NCBI GenBank assembly: GCA_022760435.1
Contig: JALEFY010000030.1
Coordinates: forward strand, 62,001-126,000
DNA length: 64,000 bases
DNA from: Neomegalonema sp.
GTDB taxonomy: Bacteria > Pseudomonadota > Alphaproteobacteria > Rhodobacterales > Rhodobacteraceae
Direction: 5' to 3'
The translations under genes and the position numbers were made by a program. Positions 17,782-26,271 of the stretch are shown one piece after another. Each line of letters opens with the position of its first letter. Position 1 is the first letter of the stretch. Below the pieces are notes generated by a model. The model worked only from the letters and a program-made list of their open reading frames with translations. It made no database searches and was not told where the DNA came from.

Positions 17782-18084
17782 ATGAACCTGACCCCGCGCG
17801 AGAAGGACAAGCTGCTGATCGCCATGGCCGCCGAGATCGCCCGCAAGCGTCTTGCGCGCGGCGTCAAGCTCAACCATCCCGAAGCGATCGCGCTGATCTC
17901 GGATTTCGTGGTCGAGGGCGCGCGCGATGGCCGCTCGGTGTCGGAGCTGATGGCGGCGGGGGCGGGGGTGCTGACCCGCGAGCAGGTAATGGAGGGCATC
18001 GCTGAGATGATCCATGACGTGCAGGTGGAGGCAACCTTTCCCGATGGCACCAAGCTGGTGACCGTCCACAACCCGATCCGCTGA
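17782..18084 (+). CDS. ureA: Urease gamma subunit
   Basis: A 100-residue gamma subunit, full length for the family, starting [18 protein letters not shown] and containing [20 protein letters not shown] and [21 protein letters not shown]. It forms part of the (alpha-beta-gamma)3 urease with UreB and UreC. It begins 16 bases after ureD with a GAGAAGGAGC ribosome site. Confidence 0.97.
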   Translation: MNLTPREKDKLLIAMAAEIARKRLARGVKLNHPEAIALISDFVVEGARDGRSVSELMAAGAGVLTREQVMEGIAEMIHDVQVEATFPDGTKLVTVHNPIR

Positions 18085-18095
18085 GGAGGCTGGCG

Positions 18096-18650
18096 ATGCA
18101 GGCGCCTCAACTTCTCGCCTGTGCCTATGCGATGGCGGCGAAGGCTCATGCCGGGCAGGTTCGCAAAGGGCGCGCGATGGTGCCGTACATCAATCACCCC
18201 TGCGACGTGGCGGCACGCGTGGCCGAGGCGTGTCCAGAGGCGAGCGCGGCGCTGATCGCTGCGGCGGTGCTGCATGATGTGGTTGAGGACAGCCCGTTGA
18301 CGCTCGCCGAGATCGAGGCGGCGTGCGGGGCCGAGGTCGCGGCGCTGGTGGGGGATTTGACGGATGATCCGGCTTGGGCTGGCCTGCCGCTCACTGAGCG
18401 CAAGGCGGCGCAGGCCGAAAAGCTCGCCGGGGTGAGTGGCGGGGCGCAGGTGATCAAGATCGCCGATCAGATCAGCAATCTGAGCGATCTGGCGGCGGAA
18501 ATCGCGATCTGGCCGAGCGCGCGGCATCTAGCCTATCTCGCGGGCGCGCGGGCGGTGGTGGCCGCCTGCCATGGCGCCTGCCCGGTGCTCGAGGCGCAGT
18601 TCGAAAGCGTCGCGGCCCATTACGAGGCGCAGATCAGACAGGTGGCCTGA
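18096..18650 (+). CDS. MESH1-like HD-domain hydrolase in the urease operon
   Basis: A 184-residue stand-alone HD hydrolase of the SpoT/MESH1 type. It keeps the metal ligands His34 (YINHP), His60-Asp61 (VLHDVVEDS, with Glu64-Asp65) and Asp124 (KIADQISNL), at nearly the same positions as in human MESH1. There is no synthetase domain. Known members hydrolyse (p)ppGpp or dephosphorylate NADPH; which applies here is unknown. It starts 11 bases after ureA with GGAGG, so it is translated with the urease subunits. Co-transcription suggests a link between nitrogen status and alarmone turnover (inference). Confidence 0.8.
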   Translation: MQAPQLLACAYAMAAKAHAGQVRKGRAMVPYINHPCDVAARVAEACPEASAALIAAAVLHDVVEDSPLTLAEIEAACGAEVAALVGDLTDDPAWAGLPLTERKAAQAEKLAGVSGGAQVIKIADQISNLSDLAAEIAIWPSARHLAYLAGARAVVAACHGACPVLEAQFESVAAHYEAQIRQVA

Positions 18651-18681
18651 CAACCAGGTTAGAGGCAAACGGAGGATGAGC

Positions 18682-18930
18682 ATGACGAAAAGCAAACAAT
18701 GGCTCGGCGCGGCGGCAGGCTTTACTGCGGTCATCGGAGCGACGATGCCGGCCCTGGCCCATGAGGTCGGGGTCGAGCACGCCCATATCGACACCCCGCT
18801 CGGCGATCTGTCGGTGGTCACCGGGCTCTCGGCACTGATCGGGGTCGCGGTGCTGATCGGCCTCGCGCTGATGATGCGCCGCAAGCCGCAAGCGCAAGAG
18901 GCTCGCGTTCGCCGCGAGAAAAACGACTAG
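18682..18930 (+). CDS. Small exported membrane protein in urease operon
   Basis: An 82-residue protein: a signal-like segment ending ALA at residue 26, then a His-rich stretch HEVGVEHAHID at 27-37, one membrane segment at about 44-66 (VVTGLSALIGVAVLIGLALMM) and a basic cytoplasmic tail. The ATG at 18682 is preferred to 18676 because GGAGG at 18671-18675 needs spacing. The histidines could bind nickel near the membrane, and the start of the mature part recalls HupE/UreJ proteins, but it is far too short to be one. Function unknown. Confidence 0.65.
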   Translation: MTKSKQWLGAAAGFTAVIGATMPALAHEVGVEHAHIDTPLGDLSVVTGLSALIGVAVLIGLALMMRRKPQAQEARVRREKND

Positions 18931-19035
18931 CCGCGCAGGATCCTCGCGGCCTGCGCCGCTCGTCTCGGGCGAAGAAAGCCAGCCCGCTGGCTTGATGAGC
19001 CGCTGGATTGTCTGGAGCAACAAGGAGCGCAACCG

Positions 19036-19341
19036 ATGATACCCGGAGAGGTTTTCCCCGCGAGCGGCGAGATCGTGCTCAATGAGGGGCAGCCGAGCCT
19101 CACCCTGAGCGTCGCCAATACCGGCGATCGTCCGGTGCAGGTCGGCAGCCATTATCACTTCTACGAGACCAACGCCGCGCTGTCCTTCGATCGAGAGCAG
19201 GCGCGCGGCATGCGGCTCGACATCGCCGCGGGCACCGCGGTGCGCTTTGAGCCTGGACAGGCGCGCGAGGTGCGGCTGGTGCCCTATCAGGGCGCGCGCA
19301 AGGTGTTTGGCTTCAACGGCAAGGTGATGGGGGCGCTCTAA
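19036..19341 (+). CDS. ureB: Urease beta subunit
   Basis: A 101-residue beta subunit starting [16 protein letters not shown] and containing [37 protein letters not shown], all family-typical. It stands apart from ureA because two small genes are inserted. AACAAGGAGCG lies before the start. The 105-base gap upstream holds a basic-looking leader but no supported gene. Confidence 0.97.
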   Translation: MIPGEVFPASGEIVLNEGQPSLTLSVANTGDRPVQVGSHYHFYETNAALSFDREQARGMRLDIAAGTAVRFEPGQAREVRLVPYQGARKVFGFNGKVMGAL

Positions 19342-19381
19342 ACACCGTCTGCTATCGCACCATCCCTCAAAGGAACCCGCC

Positions 19382-19579
19382 ATGCCGGAAGTCTTTGAAA
19401 TCAGCGCTGACAAGCTCGCCGGGCTTTACCCGGACCTGCATTGCGATGCGTGCGGCGGGGCGCTTCGCGCTGATCCGGCCGCGCTCTGGGTCAAGTCCGG
19501 CTGCGGCTATTTCTGCCCGTCCTGCGTCGCCAAAGGCATCCACCTCACCCATCCCGCCTGCGCCCTGCGGCGCGGCTGA
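19382..19579 (+). CDS. Small Cys-rich, zinc-ribbon-like protein in urease operon
   Basis: A 65-residue protein with Cys at 21, 24, 41, 45, 48 and 60 (CDAC, then CGYFCPSC) and His at 20, 53 and 57, a pattern able to hold one or two metal ions. AAAGGAACC precedes the ATG, and ureC begins 18 bases after the stop, so it is part of the urease transcript. A metal-delivery or redox role for the enzyme is possible but only inferred from location. Confidence 0.65.
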   Translation: MPEVFEISADKLAGLYPDLHCDACGGALRADPAALWVKSGCGYFCPSCVAKGIHLTHPACALRRG

Positions 19580-19597
19580 TCCGACAGGAGCCCGTCC

Positions 19598-21310
19598 ATG
19601 CCCACCCCGATCTCCCGCGCTGCCTATGCCGACATGTTCGGCCCCACCACCGGTGACCGGGTCCGGCTCGCCGATACCGATCTGATTATCGAGGTCGAGC
19701 GCGATCTCACCGGCCCATATGGCGAGGAGGTCAAGTTCGGCGGCGGCAAGGTGATCCGCGACGGGATGGGGCAATCGCAGGTCACTTGCGCGCAAGGGGC
19801 GGTCGATACCGTCATCACCAATGCGCTGATCGTGGACTATACCGGGATCTACAAGGCGGATGTGGGCCTGAAGGGCGGGCGCATCGCCGGGATCGGCAAG
19901 GCTGGCAATCCGGATATCCAGCCGGGCGTCGATATCATCATCGGCCCGGGCACCGAAGCGATCGCGGGCGAGGGCAAGATCCTCACCGCGGGCGGCATGG
20001 ACAGCCATATCCACTTCATCTGCCCGCAGCAGATCGAAGAAGCGCTGATGTCGGGGGTGACCACCATGCTCGGCGGGGGCACCGGGCCTGCGACCGGCAC
20101 CAATGCCACTACCTGCACCCCCGGTCCCTGGCATATCGGGCGGATGCTGCAAGCCGCCGACAGCTTCCCGATGAACCTCGCCTTCGCTGGCAAGGGCAAT
20201 GCCGCCACGCCCGATGCGCTCGAGGAGCAGATCCGCGCCGGTGCCTGCGCGCTCAAGCTGCATGAGGATTGGGGCACCACCCCGGCGGCGATCAATACCT
20301 GTCTCGATGTTGCCGAGGACATGGACATCCAGGTGATGATCCATACCGACACGCTCAATGAGAGCGGCTTTGTCGAGACCTCCACCGCCGCCTTCAAGGA
20401 CCGCACCATCCACGCCTTTCATACCGAAGGCGCGGGCGGCGGCCATGCGCCGGACATCATCAAGGTCTGCGGCGAGGCCAATGTCATCCCCTCCTCGACC
20501 AATCCGACCCGGCCCTATACCGTCAATACGCTCGAGGAGCATCTCGACATGCTGATGGTCTGCCACCATCTCGACAAGTCGATCCCCGAGGATGTGGCCT
20601 TTGCCGAGAGCCGGATCCGCAAGGAGACCATCGCCGCCGAGGATATCCTGCATGATCTGGGCGCCTTCTCGATCATCGCGAGCGACAGTCAGGCGATGGG
20701 ACGGGTGGGGGAGGTCCTGATCCGTACCTGGCAGACGGCGGACAAGATGAAGCGCCAGCGCGGGCGGCTTGGCGAGGAGACCGGGGCGAATGACAATTTC
20801 CGGGTCAAGCGCTACATCGCCAAATACACGATCAATCCGGCGATCGCGCATGGGATCGCGGCCCATATCGGCTCGGTGGAGGTTGGCAAGCGCGCCGATC
20901 TGGTGCTGTGGAGCCCGGCCTTTTTTGGCGTGAAACCCGATTTGGTGCTGCTCGGCGGGATGATCGCGGCGGCGGCGATGGGCGATCCCAATGCTTCCAT
21001 TCCCACGCCGCAGCCGGTGCATTACCGCCCGATGTTTGGCGCCTATGGGCGGGCGATGACCGCGAGCGGGGTCACTTTCGCCTCGCAAGCGGCAGTGGAT
21101 GACGGGATCGCCGCGCGGCTCGGGCTGGTGAAGGATCTGGTTGCGGTGCAGGGCACTCGCACGATCTCGAAAGCCTCGATGCAGCTCAACAGCGCCACCC
21201 CGAGGATCGAAGTTGATCCGGAGACCTATGTGGTGAAGGCCGATGGCGAGGTGCTGACCTGCGAGCCCGCCGAAGTGCTGCCGATGGCCCAGCGCTACTT
21301 CCTGTTCTGA
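19598..21310 (+). CDS. ureC: Urease alpha subunit (catalytic)
   Basis: A 570-residue catalytic subunit. All nickel-site residues are visible: His137 and His139 (DSHIHF), Lys220 to be carbamylated (ALKLHEDW), His249, His275 and Asp363 (SDSQAMGRV); the mobile flap carries Cys322-His323. It hydrolyses urea to ammonia and carbamate. Length is normal. The start follows GACAGGAGC. It is the last urease gene in the window: the next gene (LysR) is on the opposite strand, so ureEFG must lie elsewhere. Confidence 0.98.
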   Translation: MPTPISRAAYADMFGPTTGDRVRLADTDLIIEVERDLTGPYGEEVKFGGGKVIRDGMGQSQVTCAQGAVDTVITNALIVDYTGIYKADVGLKGGRIAGIGKAGNPDIQPGVDIIIGPGTEAIAGEGKILTAGGMDSHIHFICPQQIEEALMSGVTTMLGGGTGPATGTNATTCTPGPWHIGRMLQAADSFPMNLAFAGKGNAATPDALEEQIRAGACALKLHEDWGTTPAAINTCLDVAEDMDIQVMIHTDTLNESGFVETSTAAFKDRTIHAFHTEGAGGGHAPDIIKVCGEANVIPSSTNPTRPYTVNTLEEHLDMLMVCHHLDKSIPEDVAFAESRIRKETIAAEDILHDLGAFSIIASDSQAMGRVGEVLIRTWQTADKMKRQRGRLGEETGANDNFRVKRYIAKYTINPAIAHGIAAHIGSVEVGKRADLVLWSPAFFGVKPDLVLLGGMIAAAAMGDPNASIPTPQPVHYRPMFGAYGRAMTASGVTFASQAAVDDGIAARLGLVKDLVAVQGTRTISKASMQLNSATPRIEVDPETYVVKADGEVLTCEPAEVLPMAQRYFLF

Positions 21311-21356
21311 AGGTGCAATAGCGAGCGGGGCTGCAAGGGGCGGGCGCGCAGGCGGA

Positions 21357-22247
21357 TCAGATCGTTTTGCGCGCCACGTTCTGGGCGATCTTCACGAAAT
21401 TTTGCACATGCACGCTCTGTTCATCGAGCCGGTAATTGAGCGAGAGTTCGGTGACCCCCAATTCCGGCACGATGCGCAGATACTTGATCCCGTTGCGCTG
21501 GGTCGAGCCGACCGAGGCCGGGACCACGCAGACCCCTTCGCCGATCGCCACCAGGCTCAGGGCGGTTTGCAGATCCATCGTGAACACCCGGTTGGGGATC
21601 TCGATGCCCTGCTCGGCGCATTTCTCCAGCACGAAATCGGCATAGGTCGGGCGCGGGTATTCGGGATAGAGGATCACGTCCCGATCTACGATCTCGCGCA
21701 GATCAACGGACCGGCTGCTTGAGGTTGGCAGCGTGTCGGGCGCAGCTAGCGCCAGGGGCTCTTCCATCAGCTTGCGGGTGACGAACTCGGCATCCTTGAG
21801 CGCGGGCCGGGCAAAGGCGACGTCGATTTCGCGGCGGATCAGGGTCCGGCGCAGCAGGTGATTGTTGAGCGGGATCAGGCTCAGGCAGATCTCGGGGAAA
21901 TTCGCCCGGAAGGACTTCACGATATTGGGCAGGATCCCATAGGTTGATGAGCCGACAAAGCCGATGCGCAGCCGTCCTTCGGCTCCCTGTCCGAGGCGCC
22001 GCATCTCGTGCTTGAGCTCTTCGATCTGCCGCAGGATCGAGCGCGAGCGCTCGAACAGGCGCTCCCCAGCCTGGGTCAGAGAGATCGAGCTGCGTCCGCG
22101 ATTGAACAGGACTGCGCCCAGCTCATCCTCGAGCTGCTTGATCTGACGGCTGAGCGGCGGCTGGGCCATGTTCAGCCGTTCGGCGGCGCGGCCAAAATGG
22201 CGCTCCTCGGCAACGGCAACGAAATAGGTAAGCTGTTTGAGATTCAT
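21357..22247 (-). CDS. LysR-family regulator (CatR/BenM-like)
   Basis: A 296-residue LysR regulator. The N-terminal winged helix is LKQLTYFVAVAEERHFGRAAERLNMAQPPLSRQIKQLE (helix-turn-helix about residues 18-37), followed by an effector domain with RIGFVGSSTYGILP near residue 90. The ATG at 22247 replaces the TTG at 22253. It follows the intradiol dioxygenase gene in the same direction and probably controls it, sensing an aromatic-pathway intermediate (inference from family habit). A terminator-like hairpin separates the two genes. Confidence 0.9.
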   Translation of the reverse strand: MNLKQLTYFVAVAEERHFGRAAERLNMAQPPLSRQIKQLEDELGAVLFNRGRSSISLTQAGERLFERSRSILRQIEELKHEMRRLGQGAEGRLRIGFVGSSTYGILPNIVKSFRANFPEICLSLIPLNNHLLRRTLIRREIDVAFARPALKDAEFVTRKLMEEPLALAAPDTLPTSSSRSVDLREIVDRDVILYPEYPRPTYADFVLEKCAEQGIEIPNRVFTMDLQTALSLVAIGEGVCVVPASVGSTQRNGIKYLRIVPELGVTELSLNYRLDEQSVHVQNFVKIAQNVARKTI

Positions 22248-22278
22248 GCACAAAACCTATGCGCGAGAACTGGGCATG

Positions 22279-22306
22279 AAAAGACCCCCATGCCAGGCAC
22301 GGGGGT
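22279..22306 (-). terminator. Terminator of the dioxygenase gene
   Basis: On the minus strand ACCCCC and GGGGGT arms (22301-22306 and 22284-22289) with further inner pairing are followed by TCTTTTC (22279-22284), a standard intrinsic-terminator layout 33 bases after the dioxygenase stop. Confidence 0.65.
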
Positions 22307-22338
22307 AAGTCTCACAGGGAAGCCCCAATGGCGTCGCC

Positions 22339-23214
22339 TTATTCTGCCGCCAGCGAAGCTGCTCCGGCATCGGCTTTGAGCACGAAGTCGAACTCGACAT
22401 GCAGATCGGTGCCCAGCTCGCCGGACGCCTTCTTGAACTGACCGACCAGGCTTTCTTTCACCGCGAACACGCTGTCATTGTCGAGGTAATCGCTATCCGC
22501 GTCATAGACCTGGCTGATCAGCGGGCGGTAGCCGTCCTTCGAGATGATGAAGTGCATGTGGCCCGGGCGGAACGGGTGGTGCCCCATGAAGCGCAGCAGC
22601 TCACCGGCGGTCTCGTTGTCCGGGATCGGGTAGGGAACCGGGCGCACGGCGCGGAAGGCATAGTGGCCGTTCTCGTCGGTCTCGAAGCGGCCGCGCAGGT
22701 TGTAATCGGGCTGATCCGGGTCGTGGTTCTCATAGAGACCGTTCGGCGCATCTTCCCAGACATCCAGGGTTACGCCAGCGATCGGAGCGCCATCCGCATC
22801 ACGGATATGGCCTTCGAAATAGACGGTTTCCTGCCCGTCGAATGCCTTCTTCACGGTCGAGGCGCCCTTCGGCAGCACCGGCGGGTTTTCGCGATAGAAC
22901 GGGCCGAGCACCGTGGATTCGCTCTCGGTGCCATCAACCGGGTTGGAGAGCATGTCGACCAGCACCTCAACACCGACGATATCGCCGAGCAGGATGAACT
23001 CCTGACGCTTGTCATCGCAGGTCTGACCGGCGCGGGCGAGGTAGTCGCAGGCCGCCAGGAACTCGCCATGTTGCAGTTTCACGTCCTTGCAAAAGCCATG
23101 CAGGTGCTTGATCAGCGAAGTCATGATTTCGCGCTGGCGATCGGTGATCTCGCCGTGCTTGCCCAGGGATGCGATTACGACATCCGTCACGTTATCGATG
23201 GTTACATTGCGCAT
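22339..23214 (-). CDS. Intradiol ring-cleavage dioxygenase
   Basis: A 291-residue non-haem Fe(III) dioxygenase of the catechol/hydroxyquinol 1,2-dioxygenase family. An N-terminal helical dimerisation domain (1-105) precedes the beta-sandwich core. The iron ligands are Tyr161, Tyr195, His219 and His221 (RPGHMHF). NLRGRF and PVPYPIP are typical. It would cleave an ortho-diphenol to a muconate-type acid. Catechol or hydroxyquinol specificity cannot be settled by reading. The ATG at 23214 follows GGAGG. Upstream lies a divergent promoter region with two palindromes. Confidence 0.9.
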   Translation of the reverse strand: MRNVTIDNVTDVVIASLGKHGEITDRQREIMTSLIKHLHGFCKDVKLQHGEFLAACDYLARAGQTCDDKRQEFILLGDIVGVEVLVDMLSNPVDGTESESTVLGPFYRENPPVLPKGASTVKKAFDGQETVYFEGHIRDADGAPIAGVTLDVWEDAPNGLYENHDPDQPDYNLRGRFETDENGHYAFRAVRPVPYPIPDNETAGELLRFMGHHPFRPGHMHFIISKDGYRPLISQVYDADSDYLDNDSVFAVKESLVGQFKKASGELGTDLHVEFDFVLKADAGAASLAAE

Positions 23215-23356
23215 CTTGCGTTTCCTCCACTTCGGGTTCCCCTTGAGGGGTTGGTCTTGCTCAAGCCTGTTGTCGGATCGGTTCGCGCCGAAGAAGGTGC
23301 ATCCGATCTGGCATCCATCCTTGGTCAGGCCGGGCCGATCCCCAATGCCTGCGCCG

Positions 23357-23423
23357 GTATTGTCCGATACTCCATGCGCCCTTTGCGTTCGTCCATTACG
23401 CTGAGGGTATCAGCGCATACCCT
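23357..23423. promoter_or_regulatory. Two matched palindromic operator candidates
   Basis: GTAT-N6-ATAC occurs at 23357-23370 and again at 23407-23420, the second inside a longer perfect palindrome AGGGTAT-N6-ATACCCT (23404-23423). Their centres are 50 bp apart. They lie between the divergent dioxygenase and SCP2-like genes, as expected for binding sites of one dimeric regulator. Confidence 0.55.
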
Positions 23424-23549
23424 GATCTCTATTGCTGCTTTGGGCGTCGCTTGCAGAAACTGTCGGCCAACAATGCGCAGGCCGAATTGACCGCTCGCGA
23501 TGCGCGGGCGGCGATGGCTTGCGCGGATCGGCGAATGGGAGACGGCGAG

Positions 23550-23936
23550 ATGCTCGAGAAATTGCAGGCAATGGGCGCGGCGCTGGAGGGGCAGGCGCAT
23601 CTGCTCCGGCTGGGGCGATTGTTCAGCGAAACGGTGCTGCTGCGGGTCGGCGAGGACGAGTATTATCTCACCTTCGAGAAAGGCCGCATCGCCCAGATCG
23701 TGCAGGGCCCAAGCCGCAAGACCCCCTGGCGCTTTGCGCTCTCTACCGATGCCGAGGCGTTGGAGCGGTTCTGGCAACCGCGGCCCGAGCCGGGCTTTCA
23801 CGACATCTTCGGATTGGTGAAGATCGGGCGTGGCCGTGTCGATGGCGATATCCTGGCGCTCGTGAAAAACCTGCGCTTCTTCAAGGAATTCATGGCGCTG
23901 GGTCGCCAGCAGCAAAATGAGGGAGCCGCCGCATGA
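23550..23936 (+). CDS. SCP2-like sterol-carrier-fold protein
   Basis: A 128-residue protein resembling the SCP2 lipid-binding fold: early strand block GRLFSETVLLRVGEDEYYLTFEKGRIAQIVQGP, middle PWRFALSTDAEALERFW, and late GRGRVDGDILALVKNLRFFKEF. The frame is open from 23451; the ATG at 23550 is preferred because GGGAGA sits seven bases before it, with 23535 as an alternative. It overlaps the alpha/beta hydrolase by four bases, so the two act together, perhaps holding a hydrophobic substrate. Confidence 0.7.
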   Translation: MLEKLQAMGAALEGQAHLLRLGRLFSETVLLRVGEDEYYLTFEKGRIAQIVQGPSRKTPWRFALSTDAEALERFWQPRPEPGFHDIFGLVKIGRGRVDGDILALVKNLRFFKEFMALGRQQQNEGAAA

Positions 23937-24796
23937 GCGCGATCGAACCGATTACTGGGCGCTATCTGACCGCTACCATCGCCGGGCGCGCGCAGCGGAT
24001 CTATTTCGAGGAAGCCGGGCAAGGCCGTCCGATCCTGTGCCTGCACACTGCCGGCGCCGATACGCGCCAATGGCGCCATCTGATGAATGACGCGCAAGTG
24101 ACGGGCAGCAATCGGCTCATCGCCTTCGACATGCCCTGGCACGGCAAATCGCTGCCGCCCGAAGGCTTTCAGACCGAAGAATACATGCTGACCACAGAAG
24201 CCTATATCGAGACGGTGCTGGCGGTGGTCGAGGCCCTCGGCCTCGAGCGCCCGGTGCTCGCAGGGTGCTCGATGGGCGGACGGATCGCGCTGCAACTGGC
24301 GGCGCTGCATGGCGACAAGTTCTCCGGCTTCATCGCCATCGAGGCGTCGGACTTCCAGCCCGCCTGGTATGATATCGACTGGTTCCACCGCCCCGATGCC
24401 CATGGCGGCGAGATGGGGGCGGCGCTGGTCTCGGCCAATATCTCGCCTTATGCGCCCGAGGCCGAGCGCTGGAACACGCTATGGATGTTCCAGCAATCGG
24501 GGCCGGGCGTGTTTCGCGGCGATCTGAGCTTTTACACCCGCGATGACAGCCTGATCGCCCGGCTCGGCCAGATCGACACGGGGCGCACTCCGGTGCATAT
24601 CATCGTCGGCGCCTATGATCTGACCTGCACCCCGGAAGACGCCAAGCGCACCGCCGATGCGATCCCCGGCGCGACGCTGGCGGTGATGGATGAGCTTGGC
24701 CATTTCCCGATGAGCGAGCATCCGCACGGCTTTCGCCCGTTCTTTATCGAGGCGCTCGAGAAGATGCCCACGGCAATGGCCGAAGCGCAGGCCTGA
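23933..24796 (+). CDS. Alpha/beta hydrolase
   Basis: A 287-residue alpha/beta-fold hydrolase. The triad is Ser113 (GCSMGG nucleophile elbow), Asp229 (VGAYDLT) and His257 (LGHFPMSEHP); the oxyanion loop is LHTAGADTRQW. Such enzymes in aromatic pathways cleave C-C bonds of ring-fission products or enol-lactones. The gene sits divergently beside an intradiol dioxygenase and overlaps the SCP2-like gene, which supports a catabolic role, but the substrate is unknown. Confidence 0.85.
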   Translation: MSAIEPITGRYLTATIAGRAQRIYFEEAGQGRPILCLHTAGADTRQWRHLMNDAQVTGSNRLIAFDMPWHGKSLPPEGFQTEEYMLTTEAYIETVLAVVEALGLERPVLAGCSMGGRIALQLAALHGDKFSGFIAIEASDFQPAWYDIDWFHRPDAHGGEMGAALVSANISPYAPEAERWNTLWMFQQSGPGVFRGDLSFYTRDDSLIARLGQIDTGRTPVHIIVGAYDLTCTPEDAKRTADAIPGATLAVMDELGHFPMSEHPHGFRPFFIEALEKMPTAMAEAQA

Positions 24797-24839
24797 GACC
24801 CCCAATCTGCGCCGGGCTTGCGTGCGCCCTGATACCTGT

Positions 24840-24862
24840 GGCGGACCCATCATGGGTTCGCC
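24840..24862 (+). terminator. Terminator-like hairpin after the hydrolase gene
   Basis: GGCGGACCCA and TGGGTTCGCC form a 10-bp stem (one G-T pair) with a 3-base loop, 43 bases past the hydrolase stop. No T-run follows. It separates the catabolic genes from the flagellar operon. Confidence 0.45.
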
Positions 24863-25029
24863 GCTCAAGCGACGCTGTTTACGCGGCGGAAATCTGCCCT
24901 ACCGCGATAGTAAGATTTCAGCGCCGCTTTCGCCCCTCTTGGTGATGAAAAGCTTGCAAAACCGATCCTCTCCACACGGCTCCTTAACTGTCATTGGCGA
25001 TAGTAGGGGCAGCCGAAAGGAGAACCTCG

Positions 25030-25815
25030 ATGCGTGCCTTGAAGATCGCCGCCACCGGTATGGATGCTCAATCCACCCGCGTAGAAGTCATTTCAAACAA
25101 CATCGCGAACATGAGCACGACCGCTTACCAGCCGCGCCGTGCCGAGTTCGCCGATCTGCATTACCAGCAGGTCAAGACCCCGGGCTCGATCACCTCGACC
25201 GCCGGCACCGTGCTCGCAGCCGGTGTTCAGCTCGGTCTGGGGGTGCGCACCGCCGCCGTGAGCATGAATGTCTCGCAAGGCGCGCTTGAGCAGACCGGGG
25301 GTGATCTCGATTTCGCGATCCAGGGCAAGGGGTATTTCGAGGTCACGATGCCTTCGGGTGAGACCGCCTATACCCGCGACGGCGCCTTCAAGCGCTCGGC
25401 GGAAGGCACGATCGTCACCGTTGATGGCTATGAGGTGTCGGGCGGTATCACCATTCCCGAAGATGCCAAGTCGATCACCGCCAACGCAGATGGCGAGATC
25501 TTCGCCTATTTTGATGGCCAGGTCGCTCCGCAATCCATTGGTCAGCTGACCCTCGCCACCTTCTCGAATGTGAAGGGACTCGAGGCGATCGGGCAGAACC
25601 TGTTCCTGGAAACCAGCGCCTCGGGCACGCCGATCTCCGGCAACCCGGGCGTCGATGGCGCCGGGCTGGTCAACCAGGGCTATCTTGAGGCGTCCTCCGT
25701 CGATGTCGTCTCCGAAATCACCGATCTGATCGAAGCGCAGCGCGGCTATGAGATGAACTCGAAAGTCGTGACCGCCGCCGATCAGATGCTGAGCGCAACC
25801 TCGCAGATCCGGTAA
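25030..25815 (+). CDS. flgG: Flagellar distal rod protein FlgG
   Basis: A 261-residue axial protein. The N-terminal motif MRALKIAATGMDAQSTRVEVISNNIANMST and C-terminal SSVDVVSEITDLIEAQRGYEMNSKVV are the paired helices shared by rod and hook proteins; the starting MRALxIAATGM points to FlgG rather than FlgF. It builds the distal rod. The ATG at 25030 follows AAAGGAGAACC. It heads flgG-flgA-flgH-fliL; flgF is not next to it. Confidence 0.95.
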   Translation: MRALKIAATGMDAQSTRVEVISNNIANMSTTAYQPRRAEFADLHYQQVKTPGSITSTAGTVLAAGVQLGLGVRTAAVSMNVSQGALEQTGGDLDFAIQGKGYFEVTMPSGETAYTRDGAFKRSAEGTIVTVDGYEVSGGITIPEDAKSITANADGEIFAYFDGQVAPQSIGQLTLATFSNVKGLEAIGQNLFLETSASGTPISGNPGVDGAGLVNQGYLEASSVDVVSEITDLIEAQRGYEMNSKVVTAADQMLSATSQIR

Positions 25816-25821
25816 TTCGCC

Positions 25822-26271
25822 ATGCTTCAGTCCTTCACCCCTTCTGCCCGCATGATCCCGATGGGCGCCATGATCGCGCTTTCGCTGGCCGGTCCCGCTC
25901 TGGGCGATGTCGTGCTGGCCTCGCGCACCTTGCGCCCCGGCGAGATCATTACCGCGCGCGACCTGCAACTGGCGCCGGGTCTGGCGCAGGCCGATATGAT
26001 CGAGACCATCGACACCGCCGTCGGGCTCGAGACCCGCGTTGCCATCTATCGCGGCCGTCCGGTGCGCCTGTCCGAGATCGGCGCCCCGACCCTGGTCCAT
26101 CGCAACGATATCGTCGAGATCGTGTTCCAGCGCGGCTCATTGGCCCTGCGCTCGGAAGGGCGTGCTCTTGATGCCGGGGCTTTGGGTGAGCGGGTCCGGG
26201 TGATGAATCTCGACAGCCGGGTGACGATCTACGGCTCTGTGCGCGGCTCCAATCTGATTGAGATGAATTGA
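25822..26271 (+). CDS. flgA: P-ring assembly chaperone FlgA
   Basis: A 149-residue periplasmic protein: signal peptide ending ALG near residue 28, then an SAF domain (VVLASRTLRPGEIITARDLQLAPG) and the FlgA core (VGLETRVAIYRGRPVRLSEIG, RNDIVEIVFQRGSLALRSEGRALDAGALGERVRVMNLDS). It assists P-ring (FlgI) assembly. It is shorter than gamma-proteobacterial FlgA, as usual in this class. It begins six bases after flgG and overlaps flgH by one base (TGATG). Confidence 0.93.
   Translation: MLQSFTPSARMIPMGAMIALSLAGPALGDVVLASRTLRPGEIITARDLQLAPGLAQADMIETIDTAVGLETRVAIYRGRPVRLSEIGAPTLVHRNDIVEIVFQRGSLALRSEGRALDAGALGERVRVMNLDSRVTIYGSVRGSNLIEMN

Noticed and set aside
19367-21088. Long minus-strand open frame of 573 codons opposite ureC
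   Set aside because: It is antisense to a clear urease alpha subunit and its composition (His/Arg/Asp-rich) is that of a shadow frame in GC-rich DNA.
24930-24970. Sigma-54 promoter before flgG (TTGG...TTGC)
   Set aside because: The GG to GC distance does not give the required 10 bases in any reading.
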